Shown here: piece by piece, positions 17,117 through 25,229 of the stretch
Position numbering within the stretch: position 1 is the stretch's first letter
Layout of the letters: every line of letters begins with the position of its first letter
Source of the DNA: Candidatus Veblenbacteria bacterium
GTDB taxonomy: Bacteria > Patescibacteriota > Patescibacteriia > Veblenbacterales > UBA10138
Direction: 5' to 3'
DNA length: 44,604 bases
Assembly: GCA_030700105.1 (NCBI GenBank)
Contig: JAUYKG010000013.1
Location: 1-44,604 of the forward strand
Program-made: the position numbers and the translations under genes
The notes under the pieces: generated by a model
Seen by the model: the letters and a program-made list of their open reading frames with translations, nothing else
What the model was told of the DNA's origin: nothing
The model's database searches: none

Positions 17117-18469
17117 ATGATTACCTTACCTTCGGAGACAGACCTCCCTCCCTCCCCCGCCGCCCTCGACCGAGGGAAATTTTTTTTGTACTCACTCTTG
17201 ATCATTTTGATCCTGGGTGGCTTGTGGCTGTCACGACAGCCCCGCGTACAGGTAGTGGTATTAGAGTGGCAAGAGCACTCCTTGTGGGAAAACGTGAAGC
17301 GGCTAGTAGGTGGGGACAATAAAACCCTGCGCGGTGAGGACGAGGGTCGGGTGAACTTCCTCATCCTAGGCCAGGGCGGCGCAAAACACGACGGGCCATT
17401 CCTCACTGACACCATCATGGTAGTAAGCCTTAAACCCGACACCAAACAAGTCGCCATGCTTTCCCTACCCAGGGACTTGGTCGTGCCCATCCCAGGCTTT
17501 GGCTTGCGCAAGATCAACAGCGCCAACGCCTACGGGGAAACACTGGGTGAGGGCAAGGGCTCGGGGCTTACGAGCCAGGTGGTGAGCTCCATTCTCGACT
17601 TACCTATTCACTACTACGCGCGCTTGAGCTTTAACGGCTTCGCCGAGGTCATCGATGAGCTGGGCGGAGTACCTATTACCATAGAACAAGGTTTCGCGGA
17701 TCCCGAGTACCCCACCGACACCAACGGATTTACCTCGGTAAACTTTGAACCGGGCTGGCAAGTGCTCTCGGGTGAACGGGCACTCCAGTATGTGCGCTCA
17801 CGCCATGGCACGAACGGAGAAGGTTCGGACTTTGCCCGCGCCCGACGCCAACAACAGGTGCTCCTGGCGCTCAAAGCCAAATTACTCTCCCCTGCCACCT
17901 TTCTAAATCCTTCGCTGTCGCTCCGTCTGTACCGCACACTAAGCAACAGCGTGGATACCGACTTGGAAGCAAGTGAAGCCGTACGTTTGCTTGAGCTGGC
18001 ACGCGAAGTGGATACCAGTGCTATCATCTCCCGGGTGCTCGACACCTCACCGGATGGGCTCTTACATGAAACCATTGGCCTAGACGGCGCTTACCTACTC
18101 CTGCCCAACGTAACCGACTACAGTGAACTTAAAATAACAGCGCGAGACATCTTTAATGTAAGCTTGGTAGAACGCGAAGCGGCCAAACTGATCATTGAGA
18201 ACGGTACCATCTCGCCGGGGCTGGCAGAGGTTACCGGCCAAAGCCTGGTTCGCCAGGGCTTAAAAGTGTTGCGCTGGGGCAATGCCACGCACCAGGATTT
18301 CCCCCGTACCTTACTCTATGATTATTCCGGCGGTTCTAAGCCGGTAACCCGCGAACTTTTAGAAGCGCTTTTCCATATTACGGCCGTGCCCCTGGAGGCC
18401 ACCGCGTCGGATAGCGAAGCGGACTTCCGGCTCATCTTGGGTGCAGATCGCCTAGGAACGCAACAGTAG
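17117..18469 (+). CDS. LytR-CpsA-Psr (LCP) family cell-envelope phosphotransferase
   Basis: LCP proteins attach glycopolymers to peptidoglycan or other wall acceptors outside the membrane. The 450-residue product has a short cytoplasmic N-terminus, one transmembrane helix (about 26-43), and an LCP domain (about 75-250). That domain has the acidic/arginine sites seen as FLTDTIMVV, MLSLPRDLVV, INSANAYG and the ALQYVRSRH segment. A LytR_C-like domain follows (about 345-445, LIENGTISPGLAEVTGQ). Its target polymer is unknown; in this organism it may anchor S-layer or teichoic-like material. der starts five bases after its stop. Confidence 0.93.
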   Translation: MITLPSETDLPPSPAALDRGKFFLYSLLIILILGGLWLSRQPRVQVVVLEWQEHSLWENVKRLVGGDNKTLRGEDEGRVNFLILGQGGAKHDGPFLTDTIMVVSLKPDTKQVAMLSLPRDLVVPIPGFGLRKINSANAYGETLGEGKGSGLTSQVVSSILDLPIHYYARLSFNGFAEVIDELGGVPITIEQGFADPEYPTDTNGFTSVNFEPGWQVLSGERALQYVRSRHGTNGEGSDFARARRQQQVLLALKAKLLSPATFLNPSLSLRLYRTLSNSVDTDLEASEAVRLLELAREVDTSAIISRVLDTSPDGLLHETIGLDGAYLLLPNVTDYSELKITARDIFNVSLVEREAAKLIIENGTISPGLAEVTGQSLVRQGLKVLRWGNATHQDFPRTLLYDYSGGSKPVTRELLEALFHITAVPLEATASDSEADFRLILGADRLGTQQ

Positions 18470-18474
18470 AAACT

Positions 18475-19782
18475 ATGGCTAAAAACTCTCACCACCGACC
18501 AGCTAGCGCACTCTTGGTGGGGCGCGTCAACGTTGGTAAATCAACCCTGTTCAACCGTATCTTGAGCCAACACCGAGCCATTACCTCCAACGAGGCAGGC
18601 ACCACCCGCGACATTAATCGCGCCCTGGCGGACTGGCGCGGACAGAATTTCTGGCTTACAGACAGCGGCGGCTTTGATTCTATCCAAGGAGATGACGTTA
18701 GCCGCCTAAGCAGAAAGCAGCTGGAGCGCGAGATAACTGAGGCGGCGGTGGTGCTCTTGGTAGTGGACGGACAAACCGGCCTCCTACCCCAGGACCGTGA
18801 ACTGGCTCGGCGTCTGCGTACGCTAAAAGCCAACTGCATCCTTGTAGTCAATAAGGCAGACAGCCCCGCCAAGCGCACGCGGGCCGAGGCTATCTCGCTG
18901 GGATTCCCCGACACGGTGCTCGTGTCGGCCCAAACCGGCAGCGGCGTGGGCGATCTGCTGGACCTGGTGATACAGCACCTGCCGGAAACGCTCCTCCCTC
19001 AGGCCCAGCTGACGCTCGCTCTGCTCGGACAAACGAACGTTGGAAAATCATCGCTCTTTAACGCCCTGCTCAAGGCCGAACGTAGCCTGGTGTTGCCAAG
19101 CCCGCACACCACGCGCGACCGCCTGCACGACTACCTAGAACACGGTGCAGTTACACTTGAACTAATCGACACGGCCGGCTTGCGGCGGCAGCACCAACGC
19201 GCGCCCAAACTGGAACAACTGAGTGCCCAACAGAGTTTGGCTGCACTCAAACAGATCGAAGTGGCGCTACTAACGCTGGACGGCTCACGTTCGCCCACCT
19301 GGCAGGATCAGCACATTGGACAACTAATCGTCGAGGCTCGTGTGGCCACAGTGGTACTGCTCAATAAATCTGATCTTGTCCCTTTTGACGAACGTAAGGC
19401 TGCGGTGGAGCGCCTCAGGCGATGGCTGCCCATGGCGGCCTGGGCACAAACGCTCTGGGTGTCTGGCCTCAAAGCGGAAGGCGTGCAGGACATCATACCG
19501 TTGGCAGAGGAAGCTGCCCGCGCCTGGCGCCGGCAGCTTACGGAAGCGGAACTAAAAACGTTCTGGGGGTACCTCAAGCGGAATGCCACCACCAACCGGC
19601 TACCCTTGGGTGGTTTTGAACAAACCGGCACCCGCCCGCCAAGCTTCCAGCTCCTCCTACGGCAAAAAGCCGACCCGCCTCACGCTATCGGCGATTGGGT
19701 GGCGCGAGCTCTTAGGAGCAAGTACGACTTCCGTGGCAGCCCCGTTTTGGTAAGACTGGAAGGCAGCCGGCAAGCCGGCTAA
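18475..19782 (+). CDS. der: Ribosome biogenesis GTPase Der (EngA)
   Basis: Double-GTPase that assists 50S assembly. Two G domains are visible. The first has GRVNVGKSTLFN, GTTRD, a D-S-G-G switch and NKAD. The second has GQTNVGKSSLFN, TTRDR, DTAGLR and NKSD. A C-terminal KH-like domain fills the last ~90 residues. Length 435 is typical. It lies between the LCP gene and pth on the same strand. The P-loops read G-x4-GKS as expected. Confidence 0.97.
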   Translation: MAKNSHHRPASALLVGRVNVGKSTLFNRILSQHRAITSNEAGTTRDINRALADWRGQNFWLTDSGGFDSIQGDDVSRLSRKQLEREITEAAVVLLVVDGQTGLLPQDRELARRLRTLKANCILVVNKADSPAKRTRAEAISLGFPDTVLVSAQTGSGVGDLLDLVIQHLPETLLPQAQLTLALLGQTNVGKSSLFNALLKAERSLVLPSPHTTRDRLHDYLEHGAVTLELIDTAGLRRQHQRAPKLEQLSAQQSLAALKQIEVALLTLDGSRSPTWQDQHIGQLIVEARVATVVLLNKSDLVPFDERKAAVERLRRWLPMAAWAQTLWVSGLKAEGVQDIIPLAEEAARAWRRQLTEAELKTFWGYLKRNATTNRLPLGGFEQTGTRPPSFQLLLRQKADPPHAIGDWVARALRSKYDFRGSPVLVRLEGSRQAG

Positions 19783-19798
19783 CCATTATACTATATAT

Positions 19799-20359
19799 AT
19801 GAAGCTCATTGTCGGCCTTGGTAATCCTGAACAGAAATACCTCCCCACCTTACACAACGTGGGCTGGCGGATAGTGGAAATTTTAGCCCAAGCAGCTTCC
19901 TGGACCAACTTCTCTGCCCGCTCAAGAATCTGCCGCCTGCCCCAAACTGATACGCTACTGCTCCGGCCCCAAACCTTCATGAACGAATCCGGGGAGAGCG
20001 TGCGCGAAGTTGTGGAGTACTACAAGATCGCACTGCCCGACCTCTGGGTGGTACACGATGACCTCGACCTGCCCGCCGGCCAGGGGCGCTTAAGTTTTGA
20101 TTCGTCATCAGCCGGCCACCGCGGGGTACAGAGCATTATTGATGCGCTGGGCACCAAGACCTTTTGGCGGTTCCGTGTTGGTATTGGCCGGCCACCTCAG
20201 AACACCCCAGCCGAAGACTATGTACTGCAAGTGGCGTCAAATGAAATTGCGAACCTGCTGCAAACTAGTGAACGCGTAGCGGTAACGGCCATTGAGCAAG
20301 CACTGAAAAATGGGATTGCCGCCGCGCAGAACGCCTGGGAAAACAAAACCGCCCCTTAA
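19799..20359 (+). CDS. pth: Peptidyl-tRNA hydrolase
   Basis: Releases peptides from prematurely dropped peptidyl-tRNAs. The 186-residue product shows GLGNPEQKYLPTLHNVGW with catalytic His19 and Asn9, FMNESG with the substrate-binding Asn, and HDDLDLPAG with the catalytic Asp. Length is typical. A -10 TATACT (19787-19792) is six bases before the ATG with no Shine-Dalgarno, so a leaderless start is likely even though der is just upstream. Confidence 0.96.
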   Translation: MKLIVGLGNPEQKYLPTLHNVGWRIVEILAQAASWTNFSARSRICRLPQTDTLLLRPQTFMNESGESVREVVEYYKIALPDLWVVHDDLDLPAGQGRLSFDSSSAGHRGVQSIIDALGTKTFWRFRVGIGRPPQNTPAEDYVLQVASNEIANLLQTSERVAVTAIEQALKNGIAAAQNAWENKTAP

Positions 20360-20382
20360 GGAGGGAGCGGAAACGTACTTGA

Positions 20383-20488
20383 GTCTACTCACCAGTGCCA
20401 GGTTGCACTAGGATTCTACTGCCCCCTGACTTTGCAGATTAACTCTCGTTAAGGAGGGGTCACAAAAGCTAATCACTGGCAAGTAGAC
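20383..20488 (+). ncRNA. Candidate structured RNA between pth and mfd
   Basis: Two 15-base arms, GTCTACTCACCAGTG (20383-20397) and CACTGGCAAGTAGAC (20474-20488), pair over 13 positions around a 2x2 internal loop and enclose 76 bases. Inside is a TTAAC-TCTC-GTTAA hairpin, flanked by CCCC and GGGG runs that can pair around it. It ends 14 bp before the mfd -35 box. The strand is not certain because stems read on both; I saw no known family. Confidence 0.4.
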
Positions 20489-20501
20489 CCAAATACGCCT
20501 C

Positions 20502-20530
20502 TTGTAAGTTTGTAAAACTAATCCTATAAG
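20502..20530 (+). promoter_or_regulatory. mfd promoter with direct repeats
   Basis: -35 TTGTAA (20502-20507), 17-bp spacer, -10 TATAAG (20525-20530). The GTG start of mfd is only three bases beyond the -10. The 9-mer TAAGTTTGT occurs at 20505-20513 and again at 20527-20535, 22 bp apart (two helical turns), which could be an operator pair. Confidence 0.55.
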
Positions 20531-20533
20531 TTT

Positions 20534-23500
20534 GTGAGCACGCCCATCCTAGCACCGAGGCACCAAGCTGTCAAGGAACGGAAAATAGAGGGGCTTCACT
20601 CAAGCGCCCTCGCCCGCCGCTTGGCTAGAGGCCCATACGCCGGCCTCACCCTCCCCACGAACCTCACTGCCCAGGCCTTTCTCCTGGCCCACCTCCCTCC
20701 TCAAGCTTTGGGGCGAGGTGTGGTGTGGTGTTTGCCCACACACCGCGAACTCCCCCTGGCGTACGAACTCGCCAGCTGGTGGTTCTCGAGCGCCCAACAC
20801 ATGCACTCCCTGGCGCCAGAACTTCTACTATTCCCAGAAGGGTTCGTGCGCTGGCTTGCCCTAAGTGAACAGCAACAGCCACATGTGCTGCTAGTGGCCA
20901 CTGAACACCTTAACCTAGCCCTGCCCTCACCCCAGGAATTCAAACGACACACACTCAAACTTACAGCCGGACAGCGCCTCTCCCCCGTACAGGTATTAAA
21001 ACAGTTGGTAGAGGCAGGCTACGAACCAGGCCCATTACCAGACGATACTGGATGGTACGTCAAGCGAGGCGGCACCATAACCGTGGCGGCTGAAGCAGGC
21101 AGTTGGCGCCTCACCTGGGACAACGACCGCCTGGAGCACCTGGAAGAATTCAACCTAGCCACCGGCTTGCCGGCGGCCCGACGAGACGAGCTTGCTATCC
21201 TGCCTCGCCGGCTGCCCCCAACTCCTGGCATTTCTCTCTCCAGCTACCTCACCTCACAGCACACCCTCATAGGCGGCTCGCCCGCGCTCTGGCCCAAGTA
21301 CCCTCATCGCCTGCCGGTGAACCCTACCGCACCCAAACAGCTTTTGGGCAGCGTACCGCTTTTTGTAAAACAGTGGACGGAACTCGCGCGCTGGTTAGGG
21401 GAACGAGCTGGTGCCCGAGAACAAGTGGTCGCGCTCACTGCTTCACCGCATCGCCTCATGAACCTGCTACCGGTCGGCACCGCCCTCCCCCAAATACAAG
21501 AAGTGCCCGGCGCGATGGCTGGTATCCTCACTGGGTTCGTGGATCGTACCGCGGGTGTGCACTACCTCTGTGACCGTGAACTGGATGGCACCAGGCGCGC
21601 GACCCCGCGGCGGCACCTGGCGGCGTACGAACGCCTGAAACCCAATGACTACCTCGTGCACATAGACCACGGCATTGGCCGCTTTGGCGGGCTGGTGGAA
21701 AAACCTCGCGACGGCGGACCACACGAGTACTTCGTAGTGGAGTACGCCGAAGGCGACAAGCTCTATGTACCCATTGAACATACCGATCGATTATCGCGCT
21801 ACCTGGGCACACCGCACCCTGCCCTGGAACGCCTCTCCAGTGCCCACTGGTTTCAGGTACAAAAACGTATCAAAGCCGAAACCGCCGCGCTGGCACGTGA
21901 GCTGTTGGCGCTCTACGCCAAACGCCACACCCAAACAGTGGCACCCTGGCAAATGTTCCCAGAAGAGGAACTATTGGCCGCGTCCTTCCCTTACCCTCTC
22001 ACCCCGGACCAGCTCAAGACCTGGGCCGAGATATCGGCCGACCTCTCTGGTAGCGAGCCCATGGACCGACTCATCTGCGGCGATGTTGGATTTGGCAAAA
22101 CTGAACTGGCGGTACGAGCAGCCGCACGCGCCGTCTTCAACGGCTACCAGGTGGCGGTGCTGGCACCTACCACCATCCTGGCCCAGCAGCACTATGATAC
22201 CTTTAGCGAAAGACTATCAGCTTGGGGTGTGCGCCTAGGGCTCGCCTCGCGGGCGCAAACCGCCGCGGACATACGGAGCGCCCTAGGAGAACTCTCAACC
22301 GGCACCATCAACGTTATCATCGGCACGCACCGGCTCTTAGCCCCAGACGTTGCCTTCCACCGCCTGGGGCTTTTGGTGGTGGATGAGGAGCAGCGTTTCG
22401 GGGTCAAGCAAAAAGAACACCTAAAAGCGCTAAAGCCCTCAGTGCACGTACTGGCTCTCTCGGCCACACCAATTCCGCGTACGCTCAACCTGGCGGTGTC
22501 GAGCCTACGGGACCTCTCTATTATCCTGAGCCCGCCGGCGGGTCGGCAGGCGGTAACTATGAAGTTCGTCGCCCACGACGATGAGGTAATACGCCAAGCC
22601 ATATCCTATGAGCTTAAGCGGCACGGGCAAGTGTACTACCTGGTACCCCACGTGCGCGACTTGCCGGCCGCCGAGGCGCGCCTTAGGCATCTCTTCCCTA
22701 CCATTACGCTCGACGTGGTGCACGGACGCAAATCGCCCCACCAGGTGGCGCTCGCCATGCACCGCTTTGACCAAGGTGAACTCCAGCTACTGCTCGCCAC
22801 CACCATTATCGAGAACGGGCTGGACCTGCCGAACGTGAACACATTGATCGTGGAGCAAGCCGAGAGCTTTGGTTTGGCCGACCTCTACCAGCTGCGGGGC
22901 CGGGTGGGCCGCGGCAACACACCGGCGTACGCTTACTTCCTTATGAGCGAACGGCGCTCCAGCGCGGCGGAAAAACGCCTAGAAGCCCTAGCTCAGGCCA
23001 ATGAGCTAGGCGGCGGCATGAGCCTGGCGCTTAAAGATTTGGAGCTGCGCGGGGCTGGTGCAGTGCTGGGACGCGAGCAGCACGGTCACGTCTCCGCGGT
23101 CGGTCTGCACCTCTACGGCCAGCTCCTGGCGGAAGCCGTAGCGGAAGCGCGTAGCGGTGAACCCCTACCCGCCATACCCGAGGTGCGCCTGAACCTGCCA
23201 CTGGAGGGGCGCATCGCACCCGCACTGGTACCAAGCGAAGAGCACCGCATCCACCTATACCAGCGCCTAGCCAGCGTGCGTGAACCTACTGAGCTCATGC
23301 TTACGGCACAGGAACTCTTGGGGCGCCCACTCGGGGACGAAGCGTCTGACCGCATGTTCAAGAACTTGCTCACCCTCTTGGAATTTAAGCTCCTAGCTGA
23401 ACGCGCGCGCCTAGAAGAACTGCGCTGTCAGGTGCAGGATAAGAACGGTAAATTCTCCTTTAGGTTCCTCTCTGCCCCGCCAGTCGAGGTTCTTGCCCGG

Positions 23501-23620
23501 CTCACCGAATTCGATGATACCTGGCACAAGGTGGAATCAATCTGGCAAGCCGAACATCCCCTGGCGGCTGGAGCTTGGATCCCCTGGCTTAAGCAAAGCC
23601 TGAAACTTCTACAAAACTAA
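20534..23620 (+). CDS. mfd: Transcription-repair coupling factor Mfd
   Basis: ATP-driven translocase that removes stalled RNA polymerase and recruits UvrA. The 1028-residue product is somewhat short for the family. It shows an N-terminal UvrB-homology region, a RID/CarD-like polymerase-interaction domain (LKPNDYLVHIDHGIGRFGG; YVPIEHTDRLSRY), a superfamily 2 motor (ICGDVGFGKTELAVRAA Walker A; VVDEEQRFG DExQ box; LALSATPIPRTLNLA), the TRG-like region ATTIIENGLDLPNVNTLI, RGRVGRG motif VI, and a C-terminal D7-like domain. The GTG start is uncertain because the apparent promoter leaves almost no leader. A strong terminator follows. Confidence 0.96.
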   Translation: MSTPILAPRHQAVKERKIEGLHSSALARRLARGPYAGLTLPTNLTAQAFLLAHLPPQALGRGVVWCLPTHRELPLAYELASWWFSSAQHMHSLAPELLLFPEGFVRWLALSEQQQPHVLLVATEHLNLALPSPQEFKRHTLKLTAGQRLSPVQVLKQLVEAGYEPGPLPDDTGWYVKRGGTITVAAEAGSWRLTWDNDRLEHLEEFNLATGLPAARRDELAILPRRLPPTPGISLSSYLTSQHTLIGGSPALWPKYPHRLPVNPTAPKQLLGSVPLFVKQWTELARWLGERAGAREQVVALTASPHRLMNLLPVGTALPQIQEVPGAMAGILTGFVDRTAGVHYLCDRELDGTRRATPRRHLAAYERLKPNDYLVHIDHGIGRFGGLVEKPRDGGPHEYFVVEYAEGDKLYVPIEHTDRLSRYLGTPHPALERLSSAHWFQVQKRIKAETAALARELLALYAKRHTQTVAPWQMFPEEELLAASFPYPLTPDQLKTWAEISADLSGSEPMDRLICGDVGFGKTELAVRAAARAVFNGYQVAVLAPTTILAQQHYDTFSERLSAWGVRLGLASRAQTAADIRSALGELSTGTINVIIGTHRLLAPDVAFHRLGLLVVDEEQRFGVKQKEHLKALKPSVHVLALSATPIPRTLNLAVSSLRDLSIILSPPAGRQAVTMKFVAHDDEVIRQAISYELKRHGQVYYLVPHVRDLPAAEARLRHLFPTITLDVVHGRKSPHQVALAMHRFDQGELQLLLATTIIENGLDLPNVNTLIVEQAESFGLADLYQLRGRVGRGNTPAYAYFLMSERRSSAAEKRLEALAQANELGGGMSLALKDLELRGAGAVLGREQHGHVSAVGLHLYGQLLAEAVAEARSGEPLPAIPEVRLNLPLEGRIAPALVPSEEHRIHLYQRLASVREPTELMLTAQELLGRPLGDEASDRMFKNLLTLLEFKLLAERARLEELRCQVQDKNGKFSFRFLSAPPVEVLARLTEFDDTWHKVESIWQAEHPLAAGAWIPWLKQSLKLLQN

Positions 23621-23648
23621 AACCACCCCGCAGTGCTGCGGGGTGGTT
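23621..23648. terminator. Terminator after mfd
   Basis: AACCACCCCGCA-GTGC-TGCGGGGTGGTT is a perfect 12-pair hairpin directly after the mfd stop codon. It ends in a short T-rich run on the plus strand and has an A-rich left flank, so it can act on both strands. Confidence 0.9.
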
Positions 23649-23728
23649 TGCTAAATACCCTAACGTACCTGTGATTTAAAGCAACATCTCCTTAGCGCCA
23701 GTCTCTGTACCTACAACGGTGCTGCATC

Positions 23729-23923
23729 TTAATCTAGCTCATCTTCCACCTTGTCTGTGTCCTCTGGAATTATCGGTTCAAATTCTTTTTCACAAGTAGG
23801 ACAACTTTTAGAATTTTCAGGGTTCGATGCCCCGCAGTCTGGGCAGGTGTCAGGGTACTTCTTATTCCCTGAGCTAAATCCTGAACCGAAAGAACCTTGC
23901 TCAATATCATCAAACTCATCCAT
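23729..23923 (-). CDS. Small zinc-ribbon protein
   Basis: A 64-residue acidic protein with two CxxC pairs (CPDCG at about 27-31, CPTCE at about 41-45). This is a classic zinc ribbon between an acidic, glycine/serine-rich N-terminus (MDEFDDIEQGSFGSGF) and an acidic C-terminus (DTDKVEDELD). Such proteins are often partners of nucleic-acid or ribosome machineries, but nothing here says which. It stands alone on the minus strand between mfd and dprA. A -10-like TATAGC lies about 10 bases before its ATG. The codon pattern and clean cysteine spacing make it likely to be a real gene. Confidence 0.75.
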   Translation of the reverse strand: MDEFDDIEQGSFGSGFSSGNKKYPDTCPDCGASNPENSKSCPTCEKEFEPIIPEDTDKVEDELD

Positions 23924-24055
23924 AGGTTTTTTGCTATACCTCGCGGGCTTGCTAAAGGCGGACGAGGTGTGTTAAGAATCTGAGGTCGCCGCCCTCCTGG
24001 CACCGAGCGGCGCCACCAGAACGAGCATATACACTTCTACAACACCCTGCCGCCT

Positions 24056-25141
24056 ATGTCAAGCGAAAACCCCGAATTGCCCTACTGGCTGGCTCTGACC
24101 CGTTGCCTTAAGCTTGGGCCCAAGGGCTTTGCGCTGCTCCGCGGCGCCTTTCCTACCATGAGCCAGGTTTGGGGAGCGAGCCGAAGCGAACTCCTACACG
24201 CCAGGCTGGAAGTGGGGGTGGTGGAGGCGCTGCTTGAACACCGGCGCACGACCGATGTAGCGCAGAGCTGGGGCGAGGTGGAACGCCTAGGGCTCCAGCT
24301 TATCACCATAACCGACGAACACTACCCTAAGCTCTTAAAAGAGATTTACGATCCACCTGCCCTGCTCTTTGCTCGCGGTGACCTTGCAACACTCGAGGGG
24401 GCGGGCTTGGCAGTAGTGGGTACACGGCAAGCCACGAGCTATGGGCTCAGCACGACCAAAGACTTGGTCGCGGTACTGGCGCGTAGCGGATTCACTATTA
24501 TCTCAGGCTTAGCCTATGGCATTGATACCGCCGCGCACCGCGCCACCTTAGAAGCGGGTGGCCGCACTGTGGCGGTAATGGCCTCGGGCTTGGATGAAGT
24601 GTACCCCACTGCCAACCGCCATTTGGCTCACGACATCGTGCAACATGGGGGCTTGTGGCTGTCGGAATTCCCACCCGGCACCGCGCCTCTGAAACAGAAC
24701 TTTCCCTACCGCAACCGCATTATCGCTGGTTTAAGCCGCGGCACGTTAGTAATTGAAGCCGCCCCAGGCTCAGGCGCGCTCCTTACCGCCAAACACGCCC
24801 TGGAAGCGAACCGCGAGGTCTTTGCTGTGCCTGGTAACATTACCTCCCCCACCGCCGCCGGCACCAACGAGCTCTTAAAACAAGGCGCGCACCTGGTCAC
24901 CTCGGCCGAGGATATTTTGAACGTGTTCGGGCTGGCCCCAGCCGCCACAGTAGCGCTCCCAACCCTAGAACCAGAACTGGAACAGCTGCTTCAAGCCATA
25001 CCACGCGAACCTATTCACCTCGATAACCTGGCTCGCAACCTACAGCTTCCCGTAAGCGTGCTCGCTCCCCAGCTCACACTCCTGGAGCTCAAAGGTTACC
25101 TGCGAGACGTGGGCGGACAGCAGTACATACGAGTGGTCTAA
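24056..25141 (+). CDS. dprA: DNA processing protein DprA
   Basis: Binds incoming single-stranded DNA and loads RecA during natural transformation. The 361-residue product has a small N-terminal helical domain (1-65), a Rossmann-like core with VVGTRQATSYG, IISGLAYGIDTAAH, VMASGLDEVYP and FPYRNRIIAGLS, and a C-terminal winged-helix (DprA_WH) region (about 300-361). Length is typical. It suggests that this lineage can take up DNA, in line with pilus-like surface proteins nearby; that link is inference. Confidence 0.96.
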   Translation: MSSENPELPYWLALTRCLKLGPKGFALLRGAFPTMSQVWGASRSELLHARLEVGVVEALLEHRRTTDVAQSWGEVERLGLQLITITDEHYPKLLKEIYDPPALLFARGDLATLEGAGLAVVGTRQATSYGLSTTKDLVAVLARSGFTIISGLAYGIDTAAHRATLEAGGRTVAVMASGLDEVYPTANRHLAHDIVQHGGLWLSEFPPGTAPLKQNFPYRNRIIAGLSRGTLVIEAAPGSGALLTAKHALEANREVFAVPGNITSPTAAGTNELLKQGAHLVTSAEDILNVFGLAPAATVALPTLEPELEQLLQAIPREPIHLDNLARNLQLPVSVLAPQLTLLELKGYLRDVGGQQYIRVV

Positions 25142-25164
25142 AAGCGCTTCCAGGCGCCACCGCA

Positions 25165-25194
25165 TTGCCAAGCGTAAGCGGGGTGTGCTATAAA
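25165..25194 (+). promoter_or_regulatory. topA promoter
   Basis: -35 TTGCCA (25165-25170), 18-bp spacer, -10 TATAAA (25189-25194), 35 bp before the topA ATG. Confidence 0.6.
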
Positions 25195-25229
25195 CAACTT
25201 TGTTTACACTCACACAACCAACGTACGCT

